DNA of 49,351 nucleotides from Pseudomonadota bacterium (GCA_021777765.1 JAJYDF010000026.1:1-49351); one strand, 5' to 3'; positions 25,870-35,650 are shown, numbered from the stretch's first letter. The notes: generated from the letters alone by a model not told the origin. Program-made: numbers and translations.

Positions 25870-26845
25870 ATGAGTTTTATATTACTAGAAAATCATTTAG
25901 AACCATTACATCAATTCTTGTCACAAGAAGATGTCAGTGAAATTTCTATTAATCGTCCACAAGAAATTTGGGTTGAACAACGCGGTAATATGACTCGGCA
26001 TGAATTACCGCAATTAACATTAAGACATTTAAAAGATTTAGCACAATTAATTGCAACGTATTCTGAACAACAAATCAGCGCCGAACATCCTTTATTATCA
26101 GCGAATTTACCACAAAGCTATCGCGTACAAATTGTCTACCCTCCTGCAGTTAATGATAATACGGTAGGTATTTCAATCAGAAAACCATCATTATTAGATC
26201 GCGATTTAGCATGGCATGACGAGCAAGGTGCATTAACACCACCGGATAATTCACATCAATTACAAATTGCAAAAATTAAACAACAATTAATTGAATTACA
26301 TCAAAAACAACAATATAAAGAATTTCTACATTTAGCGGTGACACAACGGTGTAATATTTTAATTTCAGGTGGCACCTCCAGCGGTAAAACAACTTTTTTA
26401 AATGCATTATTAAAACAAGTGCCACAACAAGAAAGAATTATTACCATTGAAGATGTTCCAGAAATCAAATTAACTCAGCCAAATTATTTATCGTTATTTG
26501 CCTCCAGAAATCAGCAAGGCCGTGCACGCATCGATATGCAACAATTAGTTGAAGCCAGTTTACGATTACGTCCAGATAGAATAATTATTGGTGAATTACG
26601 CTGATGAAGCATTTTCTTTTTTACGTGCAGTTAATACAGGTCATCCTGGCTCGGTTGCAACGTTACATGCAGATACACCACAATTAGCTTTTGAACAATT
26701 AATTTTAATGGTGATGCAAAAAAATCTTGGCTTGAGTCGTGATCAAATTGAATCCTATATTCGATCAATTATTGATATTGTTATTCAATTAAAAAAAGGA
26801 GAACAGGGATCGCGGTTTGTTTCGGAGATTTATTTTAAATCTTAA
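25870..26845 (+). pseudogene. virB11: VirB11-like T4SS ATPase, frameshifted near 26600
   Basis: The first frame (25870-26604) gives the N-terminal domain and Walker A 'ISGGTSSGKTTFLNALL' (~residue 166), then 'EDVPEIKL' and 'LRPDRIIIGELR' followed at once by TGA. The second frame, entered around 26600, continues as expected: 'ADEAFSFLRAVNTGHPGSVA' and the His box 'TLHADTP', ending at 26845. The family reads GELRGxEAF, so about two bases are missing at the CGCT junction. VirB11 hexamers energise pilus biogenesis and substrate transfer. Without correction the product would lack the C-terminal ATPase part. A sequencing error or a natural frameshift cannot be separated from here. Confidence 0.9.
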
Positions 26846-26875
26846 TTTTTTCCTTCTGCTCGGAGGTTAGAAATC

Positions 26876-27077
26876 GTAGCCTGGGTGAAGCCATATCAAA
26901 ATGCAATTAATATTAATTAAATTTTGTTTACACAAAAATATAACTTAGTTGCACTGGCGGAACCCGGGAATTAATTTATTATGTTCCCGGGTTCCGCCAG
27001 TATTCTTAATAAATTTTTATATAATCATCAAGAATTTCACATTATTGTTTTACATCATCTGGCTGCACCCAGGCTAC
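26876..27077. repeat. Right ~200-bp inverted-repeat (MITE-like) element flanking the T4SS
   Basis: It begins GTAGCCTGGGTGAAGCC and ends with the inverse GCACCCAGGCTAC. The centre has a perfect 17-bp stem CTGGCGGAACCCGGGAA / TTCCCGGGTTCCGCCAG at 26954-27000. Same layout and length as the element at 17974-18172. It fills almost the entire 250-bp gap between virB11 and the next gene. Confidence 0.88.
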
Positions 27078-27095
27078 ATGTAAAAAAATAATAAA

Positions 27096-27818
27096 TTAAG
27101 GTTTAACAATTTCCGCCAAAGTCACATTCGCAGTCATTACCAATTTATTCGCCACTGTTAAAGGCGCAGCTGCGGGAGCAGCTTCATTTGCAGCGCCAGC
27201 CATCATGGTCATTTTCATCATGGGTACAGGCGGTTGGGGCGCACCTGATTCAGAAAAATCTATTTCATGTACCACATATTTTTGGTTTGTATAAACTTTA
27301 TTAATGGTATCTAATTCACTCTGAATTTTATTATATAAATCACTTCTTAATTGCGAACGTACAGCTTCTAATTCTGCAGTACTTGGATTAAATGCAATGT
27401 TTTGTACTGTAAATGTCTCTCCAGGATGGGTCAGCGCTTTTGAATCATCACGTATTTTCGATAATGCTGTCTCTGGCAATCTTGCTTGTGCAACCACATA
27501 TAATTGCTCTAAACCCGAAGAATTTTGCGTACGATTAAATTGAATGATATGCCAATCTGTTTTGGCTAATTTATTTAATTTATCTAATATATCTGCGTGC
27601 GCTGAAGCCAATTGATTTTGATCTAATGTCGCATCAACACTTACAAAAACATCTGCATTTTGGGTACTGACCCATTGTTCAGAAGTCATGGTCAACGTAA
27701 TTTGATTCAGTACGGGTTGAATAGGGTATGGAATATTTTGCGAAGTAGTTTGTGCCGCAGCCAATGTGGTTAAATTAAATCCTAAAACAAATATTGCAAT
27801 CCTCGAGAACTGTTTCAT
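27096..27818 (-). CDS. Exported protein, possibly SIMPL-domain-like
   Basis: About 240 residues from the preferred ATG at 27818, which has AGGAG ~10 bases upstream; a second ATG at 27836 would contain that ribosome site within its codons. Signal peptide with cleavage near 'TLAAAQ'. The mature part has the 'alpha-beta' feel of SIMPL/DUF541 proteins ('ADVFVSVDATLDQNQLASAH', 'KIQSELDTINKVYTNQKYVV'), but the match is weak, and the Ala/Pro-rich C-terminus is unlike the family. Its role in the envelope is unknown. Transcribed towards the T4SS locus from the outside of the right inverted-repeat element. Confidence 0.6.
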   Translation of the reverse strand: MKQFSRIAIFVLGFNLTTLAAAQTTSQNIPYPIQPVLNQITLTMTSEQWVSTQNADVFVSVDATLDQNQLASAHADILDKLNKLAKTDWHIIQFNRTQNSSGLEQLYVVAQARLPETALSKIRDDSKALTHPGETFTVQNIAFNPSTAELEAVRSQLRSDLYNKIQSELDTINKVYTNQKYVVHEIDFSESGAPQPPVPMMKMTMMAGAANEAAPAAAPLTVANKLVMTANVTLAEIVKP

Positions 27819-27912
27819 CCTTGTGACACTCCTCATAATGAAAATCTTAATATAATATGCCAGTTAATAAATTGAGTATACTTTTATTGCATGATATCGC
27901 TACAAAATCACA

Positions 27913-28344
27913 CTATGACAGTTTATCAAAATCTTTTTTTAAGAAATAGAAAGTCGAATTATTGATATATCCAGTTCGTTCAAACTCAACGGCATAACCC
28001 AATTTTTTATAAAAACCCAACGCTTCCCAATCCATAGTATTTACTGTAGAAAATAATGCATGATTGTTTTTACCGAATTGTTCTGCGAATTGCATCAATT
28101 GTGTGCCGTAAGTTTTACCACGTAATTCTTCAGCAACCCATAAATTATCGATATATAAACAGCCATAATAAATACAACCATTACAGCCACCTTTAATATG
28201 ATTTTCGTTATCTCTCACAAAATAACCGAAAAATTTCAGTGGTTCTTGCCGCTTCATTTGTTTAGCGTAATCTGCAATACCATCTTGTAATATTTGTATT
28301 TCAGCATTTGTGGGATTTTCTTCGAATTGAATAGTATATGTCAT
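27913..28344 (-). CDS. GNAT-family N-acetyltransferase
   Basis: 143 residues, a compact single-domain GNAT. The acetyl-CoA motif 'ELRGKTYGTQLMQFAEQ' (R-G-x-x-x-G/A) is intact at ~97-113, and 'ALGFYKKLGYAVEFERTGYI' forms the C-terminal beta strands typical of the family. Substrate cannot be predicted; it may acetylate a small amine or a protein N-terminus. It stands 24 bp downstream of the ATPase gene on the same strand and may share its transcript. Confidence 0.88.
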   Translation of the reverse strand: MTYTIQFEENPTNAEIQILQDGIADYAKQMKRQEPLKFFGYFVRDNENHIKGGCNGCIYYGCLYIDNLWVAEELRGKTYGTQLMQFAEQFGKNNHALFSTVNTMDWEALGFYKKLGYAVEFERTGYINNSTFYFLKKDFDKLS

Positions 28345-28368
28345 AATGGAAACCTGTTAGTGTGTTAA

Positions 28369-29517
28369 TTATTTATCACGATTATCATGCCAAGGTGGTT
28401 GTTTAAAAAATTCTATAGGATGCATTACTCGAATTCCATCACTATCATATGAACGTTTCAAATTACCCACTAATTGTATAGCTGATTTTGGTTGTAATTT
28501 ATTTGCATAATACTTAAGAGATGTTGAAATTTCATGATCAGTATTTTTGACTTCAATCAAATCAGTAATTTTATTATCAATAACTGTAACAAAATCAACT
28601 TCTCGTCCATCTTTGTCACGAATATAATGGAGTTGACAACGATATCCATAATAATCTTCTATAAAATGTAATCTTTTTAATAAAGTTGTTGCTACCAAAT
28701 TTTCCAAACGTGGCCCATTACTATCATTCACATCAGCATTATCATAAAAATAAACTTTTGGTGGCTTTTGAATTGATCTCGGTATTTGTTTGGTTAATGG
28801 ATATATTGGAAATATCATATACATTTTTTCGAGCACGCCTAACCACATCTTTGCAGTTTTTGGAGAGATTTGGATATCAGTCGCAATATTCGATAGCGTA
28901 ACCAATCCACCCGCTCTTTCACGGAGTGCATCAACAAATAATTGTAATAATTGTATGTTGCGAATTGATTCCAAATCACGAATATCTTCTCGTAAAATCC
29001 GATCAAATCGTTCTCGTCGCCATCGCCTTGCTTCACGCTCATCAGCAAGCATGAATGGTTCAGGAAAACCACCCACATTTAATAGCCGATCATATCCCTC
29101 ACTAGTATTGATACCTGGTGGCAGTTCATCAATGGTTAATGGATGCAAGCGCCAATAATGATATCGTCCCATCAAAGAATCGCCACCACGGCGATACACA
29201 TCAAGTCGCGCTGATCCTGTCACTAAATATTGCTGATTATCTGGTTTTTTGTCATAAACACCTTTAATCCATCTTTTCCATTGCGGGTATTTATGTATCT
29301 CATCAAATATGATGAGAGAAGTATCACTTTTCCAATGTTTCTTTAGAATTGCTTTTCTGTCTTCATCATTGTCCCAATTAAGATCTTCATAACTGGGAAA
29401 ACTCGCTTTTCCAATGGTTTTACTTAACGTGGTTTTACCGACTTGACGTGGTCCACCTATAAATACCATCTTTTTTTTAAGGTCATTAATTATGTATTTT
29501 TGACAATATCTTTCCAT
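28369..29517 (-). CDS. ATP-binding protein (AAA_14 with DUF4143)
   Basis: 382 residues. P-loop 'GGPRQVGKTT' (21-30), Walker B 'LIIFDEIHKYPQWKRWIKG' (~67-85), sensor 'YLVTGSARLD', then a DUF4143 winged-helix and nuclease-like C-terminus: 'RLENLVATTLLKRL', then 'DKDGREVDFV...LIEVK' with the D...ExK pattern. These genes are common, mobile and of uncertain role. The short 'MGRYHYWRLHPLTIDE' segment is the family's diagnostic loop. A near-perfect palindrome sits immediately upstream of the start, so autoregulation is likely. Confidence 0.92.
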   Translation of the reverse strand: MERYCQKYIINDLKKKMVFIGGPRQVGKTTLSKTIGKASFPSYEDLNWDNDEDRKAILKKHWKSDTSLIIFDEIHKYPQWKRWIKGVYDKKPDNQQYLVTGSARLDVYRRGGDSLMGRYHYWRLHPLTIDELPPGINTSEGYDRLLNVGGFPEPFMLADEREARRWRRERFDRILREDIRDLESIRNIQLLQLFVDALRERAGGLVTLSNIATDIQISPKTAKMWLGVLEKMYMIFPIYPLTKQIPRSIQKPPKVYFYDNADVNDSNGPRLENLVATTLLKRLHFIEDYYGYRCQLHYIRDKDGREVDFVTVIDNKITDLIEVKNTDHEISTSLKYYANKLQPKSAIQLVGNLKRSYDSDGIRVMHPIEFFKQPPWHDNRDK

Positions 29518-29533
29518 GGCTATTTTTTCCTCT

Positions 29534-29563
29534 ACTCCAAAATAGACGCGTCCATTTTGGAGT
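29534..29563. promoter_or_regulatory. 30-bp near-perfect palindrome at the ATPase start, probable operator
   Basis: Arms ACTCCAAAAT / ATTTTGGAGT around an AGACGCGTCC centre; only one position pair mismatches. It begins 17 bp upstream of the ATG of the 382-residue ATPase and ends 30 bp before the downstream gene's stop (the neighbour is read on the same strand). The dyad suits a dimeric repressor. Confidence 0.5.
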
Positions 29564-29595
29564 GTAGTACAAAATAGCCAGGGGGGCTAGATATT

Positions 29596-30957
29596 TTATT
29601 TCTGAGCGGAATTACTCTGTAGACCAGTTGCAATATGATTTAATAATGAGGCATTATTGGGATCATTAATCGATAAATCATCTTTTAATTCAAACAACAT
29701 CATCCCAGCTAATTTATTATTTAAAACATACTGCGCTTTTGCATCAATTAATGATGTATCATCAAATGATACAAAATTTTGCGCTGTGGAATTATAAGCC
29801 CAAACACCACTGGGTGAATTATTATTATCTAATGTATATTCGTTATATCCACCGCTGGAGCCCAACCATTGACCTTCAATATTGTAATAAGTCTCTTGGC
29901 CAGCTTGTAAATCACCAGGACCTGCGCCAGTAAATGTTTGGAATAATCCATTATTGGTATTTTGTACTCCTGTAACTGTTTGACCATATGCTGGTACACC
30001 AAGCACTAATTGCCCCGCTGAAACACCATCATTAATGAATGTTGTGACTGCGCCATTATCACTGATCGGATCAGAGAAAGGATCATTGCGAACGACATAT
30101 AAATTAGATGCAAAATCTGTCGTTTTAGGTGAAGAAAATTCACCCTGAAAATCGTATCCCATAATATCAATATAATTCACGGATTTTGCCAAAGTTTGCA
30201 AATTATGCGGTGAAACAGGCAATGAACTTGGATTATCAAATGCTTGTATTTTTAAGGGATTAGCACTTGCTGCAACAGTAATGATGGTGTTGGGTAAAGC
30301 GGTGCGTAATTGTTGCACTAAACTAAGAAATTCTGACACATATGTTGGTGTCCATCCTGTACCACCTTGATCCCAAGGTTCAAAATCTAAATCGACACCA
30401 TCTAAATTATATTGTTTTACTAATGTAACTATAGAATTCACGAATACACTGGGATTATTAAAGGCATTTTGAAAAGTCGCATCGTGTTGCCAGCCACCGA
30501 TCGAAACTAATAATTTACCATTATAATTTTTTGAGGATTTTAATTGTGTAAAAGCATCAAAATTGCCTAAACCGTTAGTGGGTACTTGGCCACCGCAAAT
30601 ATGAGGATTTGCTGTACAAAAACTGGCATCGTTTACGGATAAATCACCCCAATTATCATGAAACATGACACTGCCTGTGGCATCACTTTCTAAAAACGCA
30701 AAATACAACATATTTAATTTAGCTAATTGTAAATCTAAATCAGGATTATCGAGTTTATTACCGTTATTATCGATACTGCCAGGCATTGGGTATGGTCTTG
30801 GAACTGCTGTGGCATATTCGCTCCAATCAGTCCAATATGCGGAAATAATTGATGAATTATTACTGGATTGAATGGGTTGGGCATTGACGGTCATTGCTGG
30901 AATCAGGGAAAGCGATAGCGCAGATAATAGGGGAATTAATTTTGATTTATTTTGCAT
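29596..30957 (-). CDS. Secreted GH18 chitinase-like enzyme
   Basis: 453 residues with a signal peptide (cleavage near 'VNA-QPIQ'). The GH18 motif is intact as 'LDGVDLDFEPW' (~186-196), with the preceding strand 'LLVSIGGW' (SxGG), the 'IMGYDFQG' substrate strand and the C-terminal 'GMMLFELKDD' that places the conserved Trp/Leu strand. Length and layout resemble bacterial endochitinases without a binding module. It may degrade chitin of amoeba cysts or arthropod hosts or act on host glycans; this is inference from ecology. Second GH18 gene in the window, on the other side of the T4SS from the first. Confidence 0.92.
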   Translation of the reverse strand: MQNKSKLIPLLSALSLSLIPAMTVNAQPIQSSNNSSIISAYWTDWSEYATAVPRPYPMPGSIDNNGNKLDNPDLDLQLAKLNMLYFAFLESDATGSVMFHDNWGDLSVNDASFCTANPHICGGQVPTNGLGNFDAFTQLKSSKNYNGKLLVSIGGWQHDATFQNAFNNPSVFVNSIVTLVKQYNLDGVDLDFEPWDQGGTGWTPTYVSEFLSLVQQLRTALPNTIITVAASANPLKIQAFDNPSSLPVSPHNLQTLAKSVNYIDIMGYDFQGEFSSPKTTDFASNLYVVRNDPFSDPISDNGAVTTFINDGVSAGQLVLGVPAYGQTVTGVQNTNNGLFQTFTGAGPGDLQAGQETYYNIEGQWLGSSGGYNEYTLDNNNSPSGVWAYNSTAQNFVSFDDTSLIDAKAQYVLNNKLAGMMLFELKDDLSINDPNNASLLNHIATGLQSNSAQK

Positions 30958-31074
30958 GATTTACTCCTTAACTATTTTTGAAGATGATATTTAATTCTAT
31001 TTCCTCTCTTTGGAAGAGAGAAAGTTTTGAAATCGGATAGGAGGTATCAAAAAGAATGAAACAATTATTTAACA

Positions 31075-31119
31075 CACCCTCATCCGCCTTCGGCACCTTC
31101 TCCCGCAAGCGGGAGAAGG
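31075..31119. repeat. REP-like element, family 1 with leader
   Basis: ACCCTCATCCGCCTTCGGCA leader plus the 24-bp palindrome at 31096-31119, nearly identical to the copy at 16758-16803. It lies between the GH18 gene and the TPR gene, downstream of the TPR gene's stop on its strand. Confidence 0.88.
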
Positions 31120-31167
31120 AAAAAAAAGATTAGAAATGATAACAAACAAAACCATATAAATGTATCT

Positions 31168-33012
31168 TTAAATTCTTAAACTTCCATTTTTATGTGGATG
31201 TGCATGACCGTTTTGATGAGTTACAACAGGTATATCAAACAGACTAAAAATATTATCTTTATGTTGCTCAAGATGTTGCCATAAAATAGTTGCTTCCTTT
31301 TCAGAAGCCAATTCTTTTAAAGATTGATTTAAACATTTTTTCAACACTTCTTTAAAATTAACTGGCAAATTAGTTCGAAAAAATTGCTTTGATTGTTCTG
31401 ACTGAACATACAATTGATTAATACACATAACAACATCAATCATTAAACGTATTTGTTGCGCACGAATCATTTCTGCATTTTTCATTTCTGCTAATTGCGC
31501 GTTAGAAAAACCATTTTTTTTGGTCTCAGGCAATTTATTTTGTTTAAAAAAATCGAATGCTAGCCTTCTTAATTTATTCGCTTCTAATGCAACGCTGATT
31601 ACAACATTATTCAATAGACCATTTAAAGCATTGATATAATATCTTGCTGATTTATCAATACGTTTATGTTCTTTTTGATTGCGATTAAAATCTTTATCTT
31701 CATATTGCGCAAAATAAGTATATTGACACTTGGCATACAATTCACCAAGACAAAAAGTAAATATCAAATGAATATAATCATTGGCTTTAGTTTTAGTGAT
31801 TATATTTAACATATTTTTTTCATGTTCAATAAACTTTGTAATACGCTCTTGCGCTCTCAGTTGATCGAGTAATGACTCGTTTTGTTTTGGTTCGTCATTG
31901 ATATATTTGATGACCAAATCTTCATATTTTAATTTCGCTAGATGCAATTTTTCACAATAATTTTCTTTATTTTCAGCACATAATTGGCATGCGCGCTCAC
32001 AATCTTCATTTGCTTCATTATATTTACCCAATGCCATGTTCGAACACGAACGCACATGATAAAGCAGCGCAATTTGATTATCGATTTCAAGCCCTTTATT
32101 ACAAATTTCAATAACCGCAGCATGCTGATCGATTTCACAAGCCGCCATTGCATAAACACAGTATCCTTCTACCATATTGGGATCTAATGCCATCACAACT
32201 TCAGCCGCAGCCGCTGCTTGATAAAAACCATGTACCGCATAATGACATCTCGCCAATGTGTAAAAAGCTTCTAAATTATTTTCATCAATTTGAATGGCTC
32301 TCGAACAATCCTCAATTGCATGATCATATTTTTCTTGATGAAATAAAATATAAGCTCTTTTTGCATAAGCCTTTGCCTGCGATTTATGTCTTTGAATAAT
32401 GAGATTTGCATCATCTAAAGCACGATCATACTGGGGTGGTGACATATTGAAGTAAGTATTGATACGATGATAGAAGATATCTAAATTATTCGCATTGATT
32501 GCTAACGCTTTGGCATAATAAATTAATGCTTCATCAAATCGTTTTAAATTAGAGTAAGCAATTGCTGCATTAAAAAAAATGTCATCATCATTGATACCGA
32601 CATCCTCTGCCTCTTTGACAAATTTTATGACTTCATCATACATCTTTATAGAAAGATAGATGACGGTAATTTTTCGATAATAATTTACATCTTTTAAAAC
32701 ATCCGATGATGATTCAGGTTTTTGTCCATCTTTATTTTTTTTATCTACCGTATCCCCAATAAGACTTAATAAAAAATTATTCGATAATTTTTTACCACCT
32801 TTCAATAATAAGGCTTTTTGTATATCTTCCCGGGCTTTATCTAATTGCATAGAGATAAAATAAAGTATTGCGCGTTGTTGTAATATGTCTGAATTTAATG
32901 GTTGCAGTGTTAGCGCATTTGTACAATGATTAATTGCTTCATTTATACTACCCTCTTTTATCAGTATTTGTATTTCTGTTGTTAATTGATCTATGGATAT
33001 GAGTTGTTGCAT
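31168..33012 (-). CDS. TPR-repeat protein
   Basis: About 614 residues from the ATG at 33012, preferred because AAGGTAC lies before it and because the 20 residues upstream look non-coding; an ATG at 33072 would extend it. From residue ~10 to ~360 it consists of tetratricopeptide helices, for example 'DEALIYYAKALAINANNLDI' and 'DHAIEDCSRAIQIDENNLEA', at least eight units. The C-terminal ~250 residues are helical and charged without a recognisable domain. TPR (Sel1-like) proteins mediate protein-protein contacts and are common among Legionellales effectors; nothing in the sequence proves secretion. Not part of an obvious operon. Confidence 0.8.
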   Translation of the reverse strand: MQQLISIDQLTTEIQILIKEGSINEAINHCTNALTLQPLNSDILQQRAILYFISMQLDKAREDIQKALLLKGGKKLSNNFLLSLIGDTVDKKNKDGQKPESSSDVLKDVNYYRKITVIYLSIKMYDEVIKFVKEAEDVGINDDDIFFNAAIAYSNLKRFDEALIYYAKALAINANNLDIFYHRINTYFNMSPPQYDRALDDANLIIQRHKSQAKAYAKRAYILFHQEKYDHAIEDCSRAIQIDENNLEAFYTLARCHYAVHGFYQAAAAAEVVMALDPNMVEGYCVYAMAACEIDQHAAVIEICNKGLEIDNQIALLYHVRSCSNMALGKYNEANEDCERACQLCAENKENYCEKLHLAKLKYEDLVIKYINDEPKQNESLLDQLRAQERITKFIEHEKNMLNIITKTKANDYIHLIFTFCLGELYAKCQYTYFAQYEDKDFNRNQKEHKRIDKSARYYINALNGLLNNVVISVALEANKLRRLAFDFFKQNKLPETKKNGFSNAQLAEMKNAEMIRAQQIRLMIDVVMCINQLYVQSEQSKQFFRTNLPVNFKEVLKKCLNQSLKELASEKEATILWQHLEQHKDNIFSLFDIPVVTHQNGHAHPHKNGSLRI

Positions 33013-33104
33013 TTGAAGTACCTTTTTATTGTTTGTAATAATTATTAATTTTAGACACGATTTCCTACTCACCCGCGCGGGAGAAGTTCAATTTAAAAAA
33101 TATA

Positions 33105-33707
33105 CTATCTATTGTGATTTGATTTTTTCGATATTAACTCTGTTATTGGGGCCACTTGAGAAGACTGCGTATCAGTAGTTTGTGCTCTCGCTTGAATAGA
33201 GTCGTTAATTGAGAAAAGTACAAATCGTGTAACCCTTTCTGTTACGCTCAAAAGATCACCTGATGTAAACAATTGTGTTTTGCCATTGCAAAATAAACTA
33301 ATATGCGAAGCATGTTTCATTATGAATTGACGATCCTTTCCTGTAAGGTTTTTACATGCAAGTAATATTGATCGATTATCAAAATTTTGAATGATTTTAG
33401 CTAGATGAGGTGAAAGTATAGTTAAAATTTCTGCACGGTCATCCCCATTAAGCCGAACACAATTGAGCAAATTTAACAGTTCATCGGCATTTTGAATCAA
33501 CTCATTAAACTTATCCTTAAAATATATATAAATTCGTTCAACATGAAATTCACTTAAACATTCGCAATTTAATAAAGTAATAAGTTGATTACCATTATGA
33601 ACTAACTTTTTAAGCGGATCGCCTGTAGAAAAAAACATAGGGTTGATTAGTGCTCTTATAATTAGATCACATCCTCTATGGCCAATTCCTTTAAAAGTTA
33701 CTGACCA
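33105..33707 (-). pseudogene. Repeat-protein fragment C (3' part of a decayed gene)
   Basis: The reading frame is open upstream of the first ATG (33638) back to 33707, where it meets the end of fragment B one frame away. It carries the same ~41-residue helical repeat as B, ending in 'LLNCE', 'LLNCVRL' and 'LLACKNL' followed by 'D..R..I' segments. The last ~50 residues are unique and end with 'ISKKSNHNR'. Taken alone it would be a 177-residue protein from 33638. I think it is the C-terminus of one larger repeat protein separated from B by a frameshift near 33705. Confidence 0.6.
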
Positions 33708-34813
33708 TCAACAATTGTAATCGTAAAAAGGTCATGTAGTTCATGCAAAACGTCAATATGAAAGTCACAATTTACTGATTTATCATACCTTATTGCGTAG
33801 CATTCATGCTCCTGATACCGTTCCTCATCATTTGATGTATCTATATTTTTTTGTGAATCAATTTGATGATACGTTGCAACACTACGATTTACATCATAAA
33901 AATCGAAATAGAGTAACGCTAATAGCTCAGATTCTTTTTTAATCAACTGTGTGATTTGGTGTCGCACTGCTTTCCAAATTTGTAAACGTTGTTCAGCTGT
34001 CAAATGCTTACATTTTAATAATTTTATAAGATCAGCACCATTTTTTATCAATGTTCTTAAACGGTTTCGTACGCCGGTTAAAATATCAGTTCGGTATTGA
34101 TTTGTAAAATGTTCGTAATTTAATAACGCGAAAAGGGTATCACAATCATTAATTACGCCTGAATTGTTATCACTTATTTGTGCCGCCCATATTCTTTCTT
34201 GATCATTAGACATATTACACGTATCAAATAAACCTATATGTTCATGTATATTATTAATGATTAGAAATGAATTCGATGATATTAATTTCAATATTTCTGC
34301 ACATTTATTTTCTGGAACATACAGTAAAAATATGATTAACTGATTGTTGGCTCCCTGAATAGCAATTTCTCTTGATAATAAAATATCTTCTCGTTGTGTA
34401 GCGGTTAAATATTGGCAACCTAATACGTCTATAAGCTGATTAATATTTTGAATAAGACCAGGAAGATACCGCTCCATCGCCTTCAATATATTTGTTCGAT
34501 CATCTTCAGCAAGATATTCACAATTCAATACATTTAAAAGCGCTGAATCATTTTGTATAATGGCCCCAAAAATGTGTGTGAGCTCAGAAATAATTCGTGT
34601 GTGTTGCTCAGATGAAAATTTTCCATAATTAAGCAAATGGATAAGCTCTTGTGAATTATGAATAATAGTTGCAAAACGCCCTTCTACTGCATTCCATAGC
34701 TGTTTACGTTGATCCGAATTAATTCGATCCATCTGCAATAAAGCATAAAATGCTGCAACGGGTTTAAGTAACAATTCAGTAACTTGAATTAAAACTATGC
34801 GAAATAAAGGAGT
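33698..34813 (-). pseudogene. Repeat-protein fragment B (middle part)
   Basis: No ATG or good ribosome site starts this frame; the first alternative start is a TTG at 34774. It is open right up to a single TAG (34814-34816), on the other side of which fragment A continues in the same frame. The protein has ~41-residue repeats with the pattern 'LI.N...L..LL....L....R..I' (e.g. 'IIQNDSALLNVLNCEYLAED', 'LIKNGADLIKLLKCKHLTAE'), likely an alpha-helical solenoid. No known repeat family recognised. The C-terminus (after ~300) is unique and basic/acidic mixed. Confidence 0.65.
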
Positions 34814-35529
34814 CTATTGTAACGGATCAACCGACATGGCATGTAACAAAAACCGATTAATTTCATAAGGGGTTATATCTGTAATGTCATTTTCAACTTT
34901 ATTTTTCTCTAGCCATTCTTTGATAAGATTATCTGTGACCAAAATAGTTTTTGCTGGCATTAAGTTAGAAAATGTGAATAAACTCTCAAATTTTGAGTAA
35001 TCTTCCGATAAAATCGTAAAGAAATTCTTGATAAAATCAAAATGATTTAATTTTTTAAACAAATTGACCGCATCGCAGTAAGCTTTCTTTTTATCGTCAT
35101 ATTCTAGCGGCAATTTTAAATAAATTGATTTAACGCCATTTTGTGCTATTGAGCCATAATAGGAAGTTAATAAAGAATTGAGTTCATATATAGCGATTTG
35201 TAATGGCTTCGCTTCAGCACCAATAAAAGTTTCCAGTTGCAAATAAGCTGCTAACTCTCTACTGATATCTAATGCTTTTGCAAAGTCACTGAACAGGTCA
35301 ACAATTTCATCAAATGTTTTACAGCGAATTATTTCATTTTTTACAAGGATTAATGCATTCGATTGTTCTGTGGTACAAGGATTGATTTTTAAAATATCAC
35401 GCTTAATAACACAATTAACCGAGCCGCAGAGGGTTGAGCGGCACTGCCATGCGTGCTTTGCGTATTATTAACATGATCTTTAATTGGATCAGCAGGTTTA
35501 GTGATATTTACGTCTCTTGATAGTCTCAT
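34814..35529 (-). pseudogene. Repeat-protein fragment A (5' part, frameshifted)
   Basis: An ATG at 35529 opens a frame that stops at 35389 after 46 residues ('MRLSRDVNITKPADPIKDHV' start). A second frame, open from 35464 down to the TAG at 34814, gives 'KRDILKINPCTTEQSNALIL' through 'RFLLHAMSVDPLQ', with no ATG anywhere in its first 70 codons. The two frames overlap between 35389 and 35464, so a single frameshift joins them. Residues look helical. Together with B and C this reconstructs one ~800-residue protein, possibly an effector, that is now non-functional. Confidence 0.65.
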
Positions 35530-35650
35530 AAAAATAAAGCTAAAAATGAAAATGTCTATTGTATTCTATTTTTATTAAGAAATTCTTAAATAGACAGGGG
35601 GGTTATAAAGCAAAATTTTACATCACAAAAATATATTTAATGCGATATTT

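Noticed and set aside
18307..26845. The virB locus considered as a conjugative plasmid (trb) region
   Set aside because: No relaxase, coupling protein, replication or partition gene in the window, and the flanks are chromosomal housekeeping genes.
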